Assembly: GCF_030409715.1 (NCBI RefSeq)
Contig: NZ_JAUFQI010000001.1
Coordinates: forward strand, 851,001 to 915,000
Reading direction: 5' to 3'
Length of the DNA stretch: 64,000 nucleotides
Source: Reinekea marina
Lineage (GTDB): Bacteria; Pseudomonadota; Gammaproteobacteria; Pseudomonadales; Natronospirillaceae
The position numbers were made by a program, and so were the translations under genes. The notes under the pieces are model-generated. The model did not search any database and had not been told where the DNA came from. It saw nothing but the letters and a program-made list of their open reading frames with translations. This document shows positions 25,887 to 34,744 of the stretch, piece after piece; positions within the stretch are counted from its first letter, which is position 1, and every line of letters begins with the position of its first letter.

Positions 25887-26315
25887 ATGAAACTAAAGCT
25901 CTTCATAAGCGCCTTCTCTATGTTTCTTTTAATCGTAGGCTCTGCTCAGGCAAATCTTATGAAAGGAGAGGGTGGCACAAGTAAATCACTTGTATCGGTT
26001 TCTCAGAGCAAGAGTGATTCTGCTAAAGATATCTTAAGCTTACAGTCTAGTTCAGAGAGCAAGACGAATAAGCCTAGTATCTCTAAGGAGTCAGGCAGCA
26101 ACCAAGGCGTTCTATTTTTTATGAACAGCCAAGTGAACGAAGGCGGTAAAATTCCTGAATTGCCTATCCAGCAAATTCAGTTCAATGATGACTTGGTTAT
26201 TATTCCAGAGCCACAAGATGACATTGTTGCTGAAGTACCAGAGCCAGCTACTTTCGGGTTACTTGCTTTAGGCTTAACAGGTTTAGTGGCTTCGCGTCGT
26301 AAGCGTAGCGCTTAA
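25887..26315 (+). CDS. PEP-CTERM sorting-domain protein 1 (Ser-rich)
   Basis: 142 residues. A signal peptide (MKLKLFISAFSMFLLIVGSAQA) is followed by a short Ser/Lys-rich low-complexity stretch (about 30-75) and a C-terminal sorting signal: VPEPATFGLLALGLTGLVA then RRKR, the classic Pro-Glu-Pro, hydrophobic helix and Arg tail recognised by exosortase XrtA. It should be exported, cut near PEP and delivered to the surface or matrix. AAGGA lies 7 bases before the ATG. It has its own sigma-54 promoter and a strong terminator, so it is a single-gene unit. The mature part is only about 90 residues with no known domain. Confidence 0.95.
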   Translation: MKLKLFISAFSMFLLIVGSAQANLMKGEGGTSKSLVSVSQSKSDSAKDILSLQSSSESKTNKPSISKESGSNQGVLFFMNSQVNEGGKIPELPIQQIQFNDDLVIIPEPQDDIVAEVPEPATFGLLALGLTGLVASRRKRSA

Positions 26316-26331
26316 TCGCGTACCAAATTTT

Positions 26332-26361
26332 AAAAAAGGGCTCCCTAGAGCCCTTTTTTTT
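26332..26361 (+). terminator. Rho-independent terminator after PEP-CTERM gene 1
   Basis: GGGCTC / GAGCCC stem with a 4-base loop, extended by A6 and T8 on either side. It starts 16 bases after the stop and can work in both directions. Confidence 0.9.
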
Positions 26362-26453
26362 GCCTTTAAAAAAATAGACAAATACACTATTTAATTAAAA
26401 GATTCATTCGTTCTTGAATTGTTAAGCCCCTTTAGAATCAGTGTATTTTGCCG

Positions 26454-26482
26454 TTGACGAACTCATTCTGAGCGCCTAGTGT
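26454..26482 (+). promoter_or_regulatory. Candidate sigma-70 promoter before the outer-membrane-like gene
   Basis: TTGACG, 17-base spacer, TAGTGT, ending 38 bases before the ATG at 26521. A decent -35 with a weak -10; no sigma-54 pattern is present here. Confidence 0.35.
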
Positions 26483-26520
26483 TACCGGGCTAATTTGTTT
26501 AAGGGACGCATCTTTATTTT

Positions 26521-27081
26521 ATGAGAGCATTATCGTTGTCATTCGCAATGGCTTTTGTATGTTTGCAAATGCTTTCAATCGCTGGCGCAGATGAATCTGG
26601 ACCAAGTTATACTTTTGGTGTGGGCATTGCGCCCATTTATGTAGAAGAGCGCGTTAAAAGTGATTACTTAATAGGTGGTCTTACGGTGCTTCCTATTCAT
26701 ACTCAAATATCAACGGGCTACACCCTCAATTCAGAGTATAGGATTGCACTGAAACTATCGAATGATTGGTATCTCGATGAGCAATCTAGGTTGGTTTCAA
26801 GCGGGTTATTGGCGGCAACGGTTCGCTATTCTCCAAATGACTTTCATAGTGTTTATATGCAGGCTGGCGCTGGTTTAGCGCTTAAAAATAGACTATCGAC
26901 AGCAGAGATGAATCAAGGGTTTGGATTTCTATTGGGTGCAGGTAAGCTTTTAACTGGTAAAATTTCATTAGAGCTAACTATGCGACACCTTTCTTTTAAT
27001 GAGCTGCAAGTTGATCCTAGCCCAGGAGTATCTGAAGATATTTCTTCATTACAGCTTAGTTTAGTGATGCTGACTTTTTAA
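26521..27081 (+). CDS. Putative small outer-membrane beta-barrel protein
   Basis: 186 residues, no family recognised. A signal peptide (MRALSLSFAMAFVCLQMLSIAGA, cut near ADE) is followed by alternating polar and hydrophobic stretches typical of beta strands (SYTFGVGIAPIYVEERV, VYMQAGAGLALKNRL, GFGFLLGAGKLLTGKISLEL) and a C-terminal Phe (LSLVMLTF), the Bam recognition pattern. An OmpW/PagP-like 8-strand barrel is the best guess. It lies between two PEP-CTERM genes and 14 bases before a lipoprotein gene, so it may help secrete or anchor surface material. Ribosome site weak: AAGGGA is about 14 bases before the ATG. Confidence 0.7.
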   Translation: MRALSLSFAMAFVCLQMLSIAGADESGPSYTFGVGIAPIYVEERVKSDYLIGGLTVLPIHTQISTGYTLNSEYRIALKLSNDWYLDEQSRLVSSGLLAATVRYSPNDFHSVYMQAGAGLALKNRLSTAEMNQGFGFLLGAGKLLTGKISLELTMRHLSFNELQVDPSPGVSEDISSLQLSLVMLTF

Positions 27082-27095
27082 GGAGCTTTTAAACA

Positions 27096-28343
27096 TTGGA
27101 TGTAAACTGCAAGCTGAGAATGGTTCGCCCACTTTGTTTATTATTAATCCTTTTTTCTTTTTACAGTTGCGCTTCACTTGGGTCAAAATCTAACAGTGAC
27201 AAAGTAGCAAAACTGTCGGGTGAAGACTTCGTTTTGTCTTTAGCATCAGAATCTGTAGATTTTGTTCAGTTAAAGCAATCAAATGAAGCAGGTACATTAA
27301 TGGCGCTCGTGCCATCGGCCGATAAAGCGATGATTACTAAATTGCATCAAGGGAATCGGAGCTTAACTCAGGTTTTGCAGGTGACAGACCCCAGTCGATC
27401 CATTGCTACCAGTTTGGCTAAGCATTACCAAAAAAACTATAATTTGCGGTTTGTTGCCAAAGGGACCATCAAAAATATTGACCCTGACTTTCTTCAGCGC
27501 GCCCTTAAAAAAGGGCGGTATGTTTTAGATATTAGGGTTATTGCGCTGAAGTTACTGCCAGATACTAGCCGCACTAGGTTTTACCCTATGGCGGCTTTAC
27601 AGCTTTCTATTATTGATTCGCAAAAAGCCAAAATAATTGTAGAAGACACTTGTTCGTTCTCAGATCCTAATAGTCTTCAGCGTTTATCGGCTTTCTCAGC
27701 CGCCAATGGCAAACTGCTCAGCAGTTTTTTATTAAAGCATGCTAACGACTGTTTAAATTATTTCGCGATTGGCAAACCTATGCCAAACCAAACGTCGTTG
27801 CCTTCATCTTCAAAACCCACTAATACTGTAGCCTTTCAAAACAGGTCAAAAGGCGGGCTGTTCGATAGCCAAACTACTACCGCGACTTATCAATTAGGGG
27901 CATCTTACAAGTTGGCAAAAGATGCTTTTGATCAAGACTTAAATCTACAAGGGTATAATGTGAGTGGGCAGTGGGTTAAGCCCATGTCAGCCGATGCAGG
28001 GCTACTGTTTAAAATAGGAGTCGCTGCTTATCAACAGGAGTCATGGCCAAAATGGTCTAATGCCATTTATGTAGCCGATCTTGGTTTAGGTGCCTCATTT
28101 GAATCTAGAAAATTTAATAATGTGCATTATAGCTTGCTAGGCATAATGAAAATCGGTCAGTTTCGGCAAAAGCTCATTTCCATAAGCACCAACAGTTTAG
28201 GCATTGAAGGGCAAGTGGCGAAAGTCTTCTTTGATTCGATAGTGCTCTCAGCTCAATATGGCTTAGATAAGCATTTTGGACAAACCAAAGCCTCTAATGC
28301 ATGGGGGCATACATTCGGCGTGTCGGCAGGCTTTAAGCATTGA
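27096..28343 (+). CDS. Unrecognised lipoprotein with C-terminal beta-rich domain
   Basis: About 415 residues. AGGAG (27081-27085) is 10 bases before TTG 27096; ATG 27120 (MVRPLCLLLILFSFYSC) is an alternative that would give a cleaner lipoprotein signal (lipobox FYSC). The N-terminal domain (about 50-230) has alpha/beta character (VQLKQSNEAGTLMALVPS, ALKKGRYVLDIRVIALKLL). The C-terminal 160 residues are beta strands ending in VSAGFKH (TYQLGASYKLAKDAF, YSLLGIMKIGQF), like a barrel or sandwich. It probably forms an operon with the upstream barrel-like gene. No known family; an exopolysaccharide or matrix assembly role is conceivable from location only. Confidence 0.75.
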   Translation: MDVNCKLRMVRPLCLLLILFSFYSCASLGSKSNSDKVAKLSGEDFVLSLASESVDFVQLKQSNEAGTLMALVPSADKAMITKLHQGNRSLTQVLQVTDPSRSIATSLAKHYQKNYNLRFVAKGTIKNIDPDFLQRALKKGRYVLDIRVIALKLLPDTSRTRFYPMAALQLSIIDSQKAKIIVEDTCSFSDPNSLQRLSAFSAANGKLLSSFLLKHANDCLNYFAIGKPMPNQTSLPSSSKPTNTVAFQNRSKGGLFDSQTTTATYQLGASYKLAKDAFDQDLNLQGYNVSGQWVKPMSADAGLLFKIGVAAYQQESWPKWSNAIYVADLGLGASFESRKFNNVHYSLLGIMKIGQFRQKLISISTNSLGIEGQVAKVFFDSIVLSAQYGLDKHFGQTKASNAWGHTFGVSAGFKH

Positions 28344-28393
28344 GCTTTTTGTTAAAACCTATAGCGAATTGGTTTTAATCGCTCCCAATATCA

Positions 28394-28410
28394 TGTCGAT
28401 TTTATTTACA
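28394..28410 (+). promoter_or_regulatory. PEP-CTERM box B: putative PrsR enhancer site
   Basis: TGTCGATTTTATTTACA is 16/17 identical to the element at 25748. It ends 65 bases before the GG of the sigma-54 promoter of PEP-CTERM gene 2, almost the same spacing as in box A (64). Confidence 0.65.
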
Positions 28411-28474
28411 CATCCGAGAGTCTATAACGCTGAAGTCCACCGCAGATGGGCAGTATTAAAGGGATTTCACTTGA

Positions 28475-28490
28475 TGGCATATATTTTGCT
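28475..28490 (+). promoter_or_regulatory. Sigma-54 (-24/-12) promoter of PEP-CTERM gene 2
   Basis: TGGCAT-ATATT-TTGCT with GG (28476-28477) and GC (28488-28489) 10 bases apart. Start of transcription about 28501, which rules out the upstream GTG at 28493 as a start codon and leaves a 31-base leader before GTG 28532. Confidence 0.8.
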
Positions 28491-28531
28491 TTGTGTGTGC
28501 AATTGACATATTAATATTTAGGGAACACAAA

Positions 28532-29071
28532 GTGAAATTGCTACCTGGCATTATAGCTCTACCATTATTTTCATTGTTTGTCGGTTCGGCGCACGCCTAT
28601 TTAATTAGTGATGGGTCTGAAGTCGGTCAATTAGATACTTTTTTAGGTTCTGGGTTAACCAAAAATTCAAATCCAGAGACTGAAATAGCTGAGTTTGATA
28701 GTTTAGGACTGTCCTTAGAATATCAAGGGAATAAGACTGAGTCTGTTGAGCTTCATGCAGTTGTCGATGATGCCTTAGGTGAAGACTTTTGGGCGTTTTC
28801 ACTTAGTTCTGGACCGGGGTATTACATAATTAAGAATGCCAATGGTAAAAAAACCGGTAAGAACGTGTTGTTGTTTGAAAATAACTCATCATACGATTGG
28901 GCTGTGGTTCGCTGGAGCGATCTTGAAGAAATTCAGGTAGGTGACGATTTAGTAGTTAGCCATGTCACAGAATTTAACAGTATTATTGAAGTGCCTGAAC
29001 CAGCTACCTTTGGAATGTTAGCGTTAGGAGTAGCAGGGTTGTTAGGTGCACGTCGTAAACGAACTGCGTAA
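28532..29071 (+). CDS. PEP-CTERM sorting-domain protein 2
   Basis: 179 residues from GTG 28532, chosen because TTAGGGA lies about 10 bases upstream, the sigma-54 start maps downstream of the longer-frame GTG, and the protein then begins with a proper signal peptide (MKLLPGIIALPLFSLFVGSAHA). The middle (about 25-150) is a soluble beta-rich domain (LSLEYQGNKTESVELHAVVD, FWAFSLSSGPGYYIIKNAN, VVRWSDLEEIQVGDDLVVSH) of the type often seen in PEP-CTERM proteins. The end is VPEPATFGMLALGVAGLLGA then RRKR, an exosortase signal nearly identical to that of protein 1. It should be processed by XrtA and placed on the surface or in the matrix. Confidence 0.93.
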   Translation: MKLLPGIIALPLFSLFVGSAHAYLISDGSEVGQLDTFLGSGLTKNSNPETEIAEFDSLGLSLEYQGNKTESVELHAVVDDALGEDFWAFSLSSGPGYYIIKNANGKKTGKNVLLFENNSSYDWAVVRWSDLEEIQVGDDLVVSHVTEFNSIIEVPEPATFGMLALGVAGLLGARRKRTA

Positions 29072-29084
29072 TATTACAAGTTGC

Positions 29085-29114
29085 AAAAAGGGGCTCTAGA
29101 TGAGCCCCTTTTTT
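29085..29114 (+). terminator. Rho-independent terminator after PEP-CTERM gene 2
   Basis: GGGGCTC / GAGCCCC stem with a 5-base loop flanked by A5 and T6, beginning 14 bases after the stop. Very similar to the terminator after PEP-CTERM gene 1. Confidence 0.9.
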
Positions 29115-29172
29115 ATGCCAGTTTGAATGACAATACTATAAGCAACTTAGCGTATATTAATCGCACTTGGCT

Positions 29173-29571
29173 TTAAACATTGAGCTTTGCAACTAGATCT
29201 TTAGGAACACTTGGTCGGCCTCTTTCGTTTACGCCAGTACCTAATATTACAGCCTCTAAACACAGTGCATTGTCTCGCTTTCGGTATATCGATTGATTAA
29301 ACTGAAACCGCACTCTGTCTTTCATCGAAAAGTTAATGCCTACATAGAACTCATCACCACTGGTGAGAGATTGTTTGTAATCTAACTCGGCTCGCACAAC
29401 CACTAAGTTAAGCCCTTTTTTAGATAACTCTATAAAGTCTACTCCCTTTGATAATAAGAACTCATGGCGGGCATGCTCAAGATACTGTTGATATACCGCA
29501 TTATTTACAATGCCTTGCGCATCGCATTCGTAATCGCGTACTTTAAAATGTTCTTGAAATTGAAAAGTCAT
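29173..29571 (-). CDS. Acyl-CoA thioesterase, YbgC/4HBT hot-dog family
   Basis: 132 residues, normal for the family. The active-site helix is visible as VRDYECDAQGIVNNAVYQQY LEHAR (catalytic Asp near residue 17), followed by the hot-dog beta strands (VVVRAELDYKQSLTSGDEFY). It hydrolyses acyl-CoA thioesters in the cytoplasm; chain preference unknown. Its ATG overlaps the recD stop by four bases, making it the last gene of recC-recB-recD-thioesterase. That coupling is odd, because no functional link to DNA repair is known to me. Confidence 0.88.
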   Translation of the reverse strand: MTFQFQEHFKVRDYECDAQGIVNNAVYQQYLEHARHEFLLSKGVDFIELSKKGLNLVVVRAELDYKQSLTSGDEFYVGINFSMKDRVRFQFNQSIYRKRDNALCLEAVILGTGVNERGRPSVPKDLVAKLNV

Positions 29572-31367
29572 AACTTGCTTCCTTTTTCTGAGCCTTCTTC
29601 TAAATCGTTTTGATTAAGTCGACTCGATAAACCTGCCCAGCGGTGAACTTGGTTGGTAATACCTTGCTTCCAAACCGCTGAACTGGCAACAAGCGTGAAA
29701 GCATTTTTGGCTCGTGTTAATCCTGTGTAAATTAGCTCTCGTGTTACAATAGCCGAAGCTGCATCGGGTAACACCATGGCGACGTGAGAGAATTCAGAGC
29801 CTTGTGTCTTGTGAATAGTCATGGCAAAAACTGTTTCGTGGCTTGGCAGTCGTCCTGGGGCTACCGCTCGATACCCTTCAAGTGACTCAAACCATACCAT
29901 CAGTTGGCCACTTTCGTTCGGCCATACTAAGCCAATATCACCGTTGAATAATTTTAAACCATAGTGGTTTTGCGTCACCATAATCGGTTGCCCTTTGTAG
30001 AACGGTTGGCGATTGATATTCAATTGTTTGCTAATTGTTTCGTTGATTGCTTCAACGCCTTGTTCGCCTTCTCTGTGTGCACATAAAATTCTAAACTGCT
30101 TGAGTTGCAAGAAAGCATCGCTAAGGCTCCTTTGGCTTGGCAAGTCTCGGTAATATTCTGCGGTCCACTGTTTAAGGGCTTTATCAAGTGGTGTGCTTAG
30201 CCATTCTAAGTCGGTCTGTGTTTCAAATAACGTGATACCTGGTTGCGGTTGACCATTTAAAATGGCTTTCGCCAATTTACCAATGCCACTGCCGCCGTCG
30301 AATCGGCGGCTTCGTTTCAATTCGGTAAGATCATCCCTAAAGGTCGATGCTTGAGCGCTAATTTCAGAGGTTTCTATTCCAAACTGAGCTAAAGCTTTGA
30401 CCCGTTCAGGACTATAACCAGGGTGCGGTCTTTCGATTAAATCGGTCAACACACTGCCCGCTGCCACCGAAGGGAGTTGATCGGCATCGCCTAAGAATAT
30501 GACTTGTGTGGAGGGCTTTATCGCGCGCACCAATCGGGCCATCAGCGGCAAGTCAATCATGGATGCTTCGTCGATCAATAAAATATCGGCGTTTATCGGA
30601 TTATTCTCATCATGTTTAAAGTGAATCGAATTAGGGATCACTCCTAATAGCCGGTGAATTGTCGTTGCTTCATCGGGAATGGCCTCACCGACAAACAAAT
30701 CTAGAGACATGCTTTGTTTAGCTTCGCGAATAGATTCAGCTAAGCGTTGTGCTGCTTTCCCAGTGGGGGCGGCAAGCTGTATGAGTGGCATCGAGGGCGA
30801 TATAGCCACCAATGTCGCTAAAATTCGAGTCACTGTATAGGTTTTTCCAGTACCTGGTCCGCCTGTAATTAGGCTCACCTGAGAGAATAAGGCGTTTATT
30901 GCAGCCGCTCGCTGCCAGTCGATCTCGGCTGACGGCGCAAAAAAATCATTGAGGTACTGTCGTGCAGTGGCTGCTTGTTTTGAATCTAAGGTAATGCGTT
31001 GATTGTGGCGCTTAAAGAAATTCAATACCTCCGTTTCAAACTGGAAATATCGACGTAGGTAAAGTCGTTGGTTGTGCAGAATTATAGGCGATTGGCTGTT
31101 TGGATCTAAATTGAATTCCGAAAGAGCGGCCATCCAATCATCGGTGGCTGGAAACGGTTGAAAGCCAAAAGATTCCATTTCATTAAAAGGCGATTCCTGT
31201 AAACAGTCTTTTAGCGACAAGCAGGTATGTCCCTGTTGCAATGCAAAACTGGTCGCTAATACCGATTGCATGAGTAATTGGCTGTTGGTGGCGTTGTGCC
31301 ACTGGCAAACACGTTTGGCTAATGCGATATCAATGGGTTGAAACGGCATCGACTGATTGTTCATCAT
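29568..31367 (-). CDS. recD: Exodeoxyribonuclease V alpha subunit RecD
   Basis: 599 residues, similar to E. coli RecD (608). It is the 5'-3' helicase of RecBCD. Walker A is ITGGPGTGKTYTVTR, the Walker B region is ADILLIDEASMIDLPL, and C-terminal motifs include VFAMTIHKTQGSEFSHVAMV and ELIYTGLTRAKNAFTLVASS. AAGGAG is 7 bases before the first of two adjacent ATGs. The start overlaps the recB stop (ATGA). Nothing is missing from the helicase motifs. Confidence 0.96.
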   Translation of the reverse strand: MMNNQSMPFQPIDIALAKRVCQWHNATNSQLLMQSVLATSFALQQGHTCLSLKDCLQESPFNEMESFGFQPFPATDDWMAALSEFNLDPNSQSPIILHNQRLYLRRYFQFETEVLNFFKRHNQRITLDSKQAATARQYLNDFFAPSAEIDWQRAAAINALFSQVSLITGGPGTGKTYTVTRILATLVAISPSMPLIQLAAPTGKAAQRLAESIREAKQSMSLDLFVGEAIPDEATTIHRLLGVIPNSIHFKHDENNPINADILLIDEASMIDLPLMARLVRAIKPSTQVIFLGDADQLPSVAAGSVLTDLIERPHPGYSPERVKALAQFGIETSEISAQASTFRDDLTELKRSRRFDGGSGIGKLAKAILNGQPQPGITLFETQTDLEWLSTPLDKALKQWTAEYYRDLPSQRSLSDAFLQLKQFRILCAHREGEQGVEAINETISKQLNINRQPFYKGQPIMVTQNHYGLKLFNGDIGLVWPNESGQLMVWFESLEGYRAVAPGRLPSHETVFAMTIHKTQGSEFSHVAMVLPDAASAIVTRELIYTGLTRAKNAFTLVASSAVWKQGITNQVHRWAGLSSRLNQNDLEEGSEKGSKL

Positions 31368-34300
31368 GATGCGGCTCCTTCGTGATTTTTTTGCTCAAAC
31401 ACGTCATCCAGCTGTTTTAAAGTAGCAAAAGACAATGGATCGAAATAAACACCTGTATTGCCTTGAGGGCTCATACCTCGTAAATACAAGTAGTAAACGC
31501 CACCAAAGTGTTGTTCAAAATTGTAATTTGGTAAACGCAACGCTAAATAACGGTGCAACGCTAAGGAGTAGAGTAAGTACTGAACATCGTAAAATGCATT
31601 TTGTACATTTTCTTTCATGGCATCATGAGAGTAGTCAGTTAGAGCGTCTCCTAAATGCGTTGACTTATAATCGGCGACATAGAATTTTCCTTGATGTTCA
31701 AAAATCAAATCAATAAATCCGTGCATCATTCCTTTGAGTTTATGGCGATCAGGCAGAGTTACTGGGTAACCACGACAAGCTGAAACAATGTTTGCGAGCT
31801 GTTGTACAGGCGCGCCGTGCATTGGAAAATAAAACTCACTTTCTCGCAACGTTTTATTTTTGGGCAGCTCGGCCAGAGACCCTCCTTGTGTTAGGGGAGT
31901 CTGAAGCATTTCTCGAAACCATCGTTCAAATTCGTCTTGGCTAAAAGTGTCAGCCAAACTGCTGTAGCGTTCCTTAGCTTGAATATAGAGAGCTTCTATA
32001 TTGGGGTTTACAAAATCGGCATGTTCAAAGGCATCGTGTAGTAAATTGCCGGCTTCTGCGCCCTTGGTAAGTCGAAATCGTAGCGGTAAATCTTCTGGTC
32101 GCGTTTCAATCTTTTCAAGATCGTCTCTATCGGGGGTGCTATGCCCGCTGTGATTAACATGACGGGTCAGGGCAGAGAAAGAACTTAACCACCAGTCTCT
32201 TTCAATGCGGCCAAAGAATTCGCTTGCTGTAACGATAGGCGGTTGATCAATCTCGTTAATGTTGGCTGTTTCAATTTCTGATTCGCGAATCGTTAACATA
32301 CTAGAATGCGGCTCAAGACACGCTTTTTGTTTTATTTCTTCTGGGTTAAATTCAGCGCATCGCAATGTATGCGCTATTGGTGAATCGGTAAAAGATTTGA
32401 ATGGCGCCGTGCAAATGTAAAGCCGATTTATTGCGCGAGTGGCCGCAACGTAAAATAGACGAATTTGTTCGGCCTGTTCTTCCTCTTGAGCTAAGACTTT
32501 CTCATTATCGCTAGGATTGGCCGTTAAAATGGTCTTTAGTGAGTTTCTATCGTGCAGTCTTGATAGCGCCGGTGGGGTATTTCGCTTGCCAAAATAGCTG
32601 GCAAATGGAATAAATACAATCGGGTACTCGAGCCCTTTTGAGCCATGCATGGTGACAATTTTAATAAGGTTGTCATCACTTTCTAGGCGCAACTGCTGTT
32701 CAAATGCTGCGCTTTCTTGGTCTCTGGCCTGCTTAAACCAATGTAACAATGCATCGGGCGTTTTGTATTGGCTACTTTCTTTTTGCAGTAGCTCTGCCAA
32801 ATGAATCATGTTTGTTAACTGTCTATCGGTATTGCTATTACTGGCTTTGAAATGGCTTTGTAGAATTGACAGCAACATGCTCATTAGCCCACGATGCTGC
32901 CAATCTTCACGCCATTGTTCAAATTTCAACTGCCATAGCGCCCATTGGTGCTCATTGTGCTGTATGTTATCCAGCTCTTTGGTGGATAACGCAATCCAGT
33001 GGCTCGCCAATGCTCGAATAAATAACCGGTCGTTTTCAAACTGCCAAATGCCAGACAGTAAATGAAATAAAGCCGTGGATTCAGCTGTGTGTAAAACATT
33101 GGTGCGAGCGCTGAGATAAACCGAAGTTAAGCCAGCGGCTTGTAATTTTTGTTGTAATAATTCCGCTTCAGAATAGCCACGAACGAGCAATGCGATGTCG
33201 CCTGGAAGCACATTTTTGTTGGCAATGTGAGTGCCTTGGATGAGGTTTACGATTTCGTTGACACACCAGTCGGCGATCACTTTTTGAAAGTCTTTAGGGA
33301 CGCTCTTATTATTACTGGGTTCGATATTAACCCATTGAACTGGGCTGCGTGACGCACTGTCACTGGCTTCGGGTAACGCTTTCCCTTCTGGGGCGCGAAC
33401 CTCGCGATATTCAATTCCAAATCCAAATGTTTGATCGGGCATCTCAGGTATGTCAGACAGAAAAATTTGATTACATCCGGCAATAACTGAAGGGCTGGAT
33501 CGATAGTTTGTGTTCATTGTCCATCGGTGGTCTACCTGTTTACCCGCTTGTAAATAAGCGAATACGTCTCCGCCGCGAAAACCGTAAATAGCTTGCTTAG
33601 GATCGCCGATCATACAAATAAACGCGTCAGGGCTGTTCTTGTAAATTTGCTGCAATAAGGTGTACTGATCGGGGTCGGTATCTTGGAATTCATCTATCAA
33701 TGCGGCAGGGAATTGCTCCTTAAGTGCTAACGATAAAGCTTCACCGTTTTCACCCAGTAGTCCTTGTTTCAACTGAATAATAAGGTCATTGAAATCGAGC
33801 TGGTCGAGTCTTACTTTATTTTTGTTGATGTGATCCTTTATGTAGTCGACACCCGATAGCGCTATAAGCAGTTGCTCAACTTTTTCATTGGTTTGCAGTG
33901 CGGTGACTAATGCAAGTGAATGAGGCAGAGCGGCGAGTTTCTTTTTAGCTTTAAAGCAGCGCAAGAACGTGTCTTTGGCAAAGTGAGCCTGCGCAGGGTC
34001 CAAGGCTTGCTCCGCTATGGCATTAAGCTGGGTAAAATCTTCAAGGTTTTGAGTTTTGGTTTCGGCTTTCGCCGTGCTTTTAGTAATGTTTAGAGTTTCG
34101 AAGGCCTGTTGCTCTTCAGGCCAGGCCTTTTTAAATGCATCTAATAATGGTTTTAACTCAACACGGTTGGGTTTAGGGATTTGATCTGTCGCGTTTATGG
34201 CGTTTTGCCAATATTTTATAAAACTCTCAGGGGTGGGCCATTGCTCATAGAGCGTTTCAAAGCGTGTATCTGCTTGGAATTCTCTGTAAAAATCTTGTGT

Positions 34301-34744
34301 GGCGGCTATGGTCAGTTCGCTTGAATCGGCTTCCATATTTGCGTTGAAACTGATACCGCTAAAAAAAGCGTGTTGAGTCAAAGCGCGTTTGCAAAAACCA
34401 TGAATAGTATATATCGCGGCTTCATCGAGTTGTAAGATGGCCGTTTCTAATTTTAATTTGGCTTGGTGTTCTGACACCTTGGCACTTAATGCCCGTATGT
34501 CTTTATCGTCGCTGGTGGTCCAAGTGCTGTGGGTAAGCCTTAGAAAATGATTAAGACGATTACGCAGCTCGGCCGTGGCCGCTTTGGTAAAGGTCATTAC
34601 CAGTATTTGATCAACGTTGAGATCTTTTTCGATTAATAAGCGAAGGTAAATGCGTAAGATGTTATGTGTTTTACCTGTACCGGCACTGGCCTCTATAAGG
34701 TGAGAGCCCTGTAATGGAATACAGGTGCTGTCTAATGTTTGCAT
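31364..34744 (-). CDS. recB: Exodeoxyribonuclease V beta subunit RecB
   Basis: 1126 residues (E. coli 1180). UvrD-type 3'-5' helicase with Walker A IEASAGTGKTHNILRIY, Walker B AALIDEFQDTDPDQY, motif III GDPKQAIYGFRGGDVFAYL and motif VI QIRLFYVAATRAINRLYIC. The C-terminal nuclease domain has HGFIDLIFEHQGKFYVADYK, with the Asp-Asp-Lys catalytic set. It unwinds and degrades DNA ends until Chi. Start codon shares one base with the recC stop (TAATG). Complete and ordinary. Confidence 0.96.
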   Translation of the reverse strand: MQTLDSTCIPLQGSHLIEASAGTGKTHNILRIYLRLLIEKDLNVDQILVMTFTKAATAELRNRLNHFLRLTHSTWTTSDDKDIRALSAKVSEHQAKLKLETAILQLDEAAIYTIHGFCKRALTQHAFFSGISFNANMEADSSELTIAATQDFYREFQADTRFETLYEQWPTPESFIKYWQNAINATDQIPKPNRVELKPLLDAFKKAWPEEQQAFETLNITKSTAKAETKTQNLEDFTQLNAIAEQALDPAQAHFAKDTFLRCFKAKKKLAALPHSLALVTALQTNEKVEQLLIALSGVDYIKDHINKNKVRLDQLDFNDLIIQLKQGLLGENGEALSLALKEQFPAALIDEFQDTDPDQYTLLQQIYKNSPDAFICMIGDPKQAIYGFRGGDVFAYLQAGKQVDHRWTMNTNYRSSPSVIAGCNQIFLSDIPEMPDQTFGFGIEYREVRAPEGKALPEASDSASRSPVQWVNIEPSNNKSVPKDFQKVIADWCVNEIVNLIQGTHIANKNVLPGDIALLVRGYSEAELLQQKLQAAGLTSVYLSARTNVLHTAESTALFHLLSGIWQFENDRLFIRALASHWIALSTKELDNIQHNEHQWALWQLKFEQWREDWQHRGLMSMLLSILQSHFKASNSNTDRQLTNMIHLAELLQKESSQYKTPDALLHWFKQARDQESAAFEQQLRLESDDNLIKIVTMHGSKGLEYPIVFIPFASYFGKRNTPPALSRLHDRNSLKTILTANPSDNEKVLAQEEEQAEQIRLFYVAATRAINRLYICTAPFKSFTDSPIAHTLRCAEFNPEEIKQKACLEPHSSMLTIRESEIETANINEIDQPPIVTASEFFGRIERDWWLSSFSALTRHVNHSGHSTPDRDDLEKIETRPEDLPLRFRLTKGAEAGNLLHDAFEHADFVNPNIEALYIQAKERYSSLADTFSQDEFERWFREMLQTPLTQGGSLAELPKNKTLRESEFYFPMHGAPVQQLANIVSACRGYPVTLPDRHKLKGMMHGFIDLIFEHQGKFYVADYKSTHLGDALTDYSHDAMKENVQNAFYDVQYLLYSLALHRYLALRLPNYNFEQHFGGVYYLYLRGMSPQGNTGVYFDPLSFATLKQLDDVFEQKNHEGAAS

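Noticed and set aside
28493..28531. Longer N-terminus of PEP-CTERM protein 2 (GTG 28493)
   Set aside because: It lies upstream of the predicted transcription start and breaks the signal peptide.
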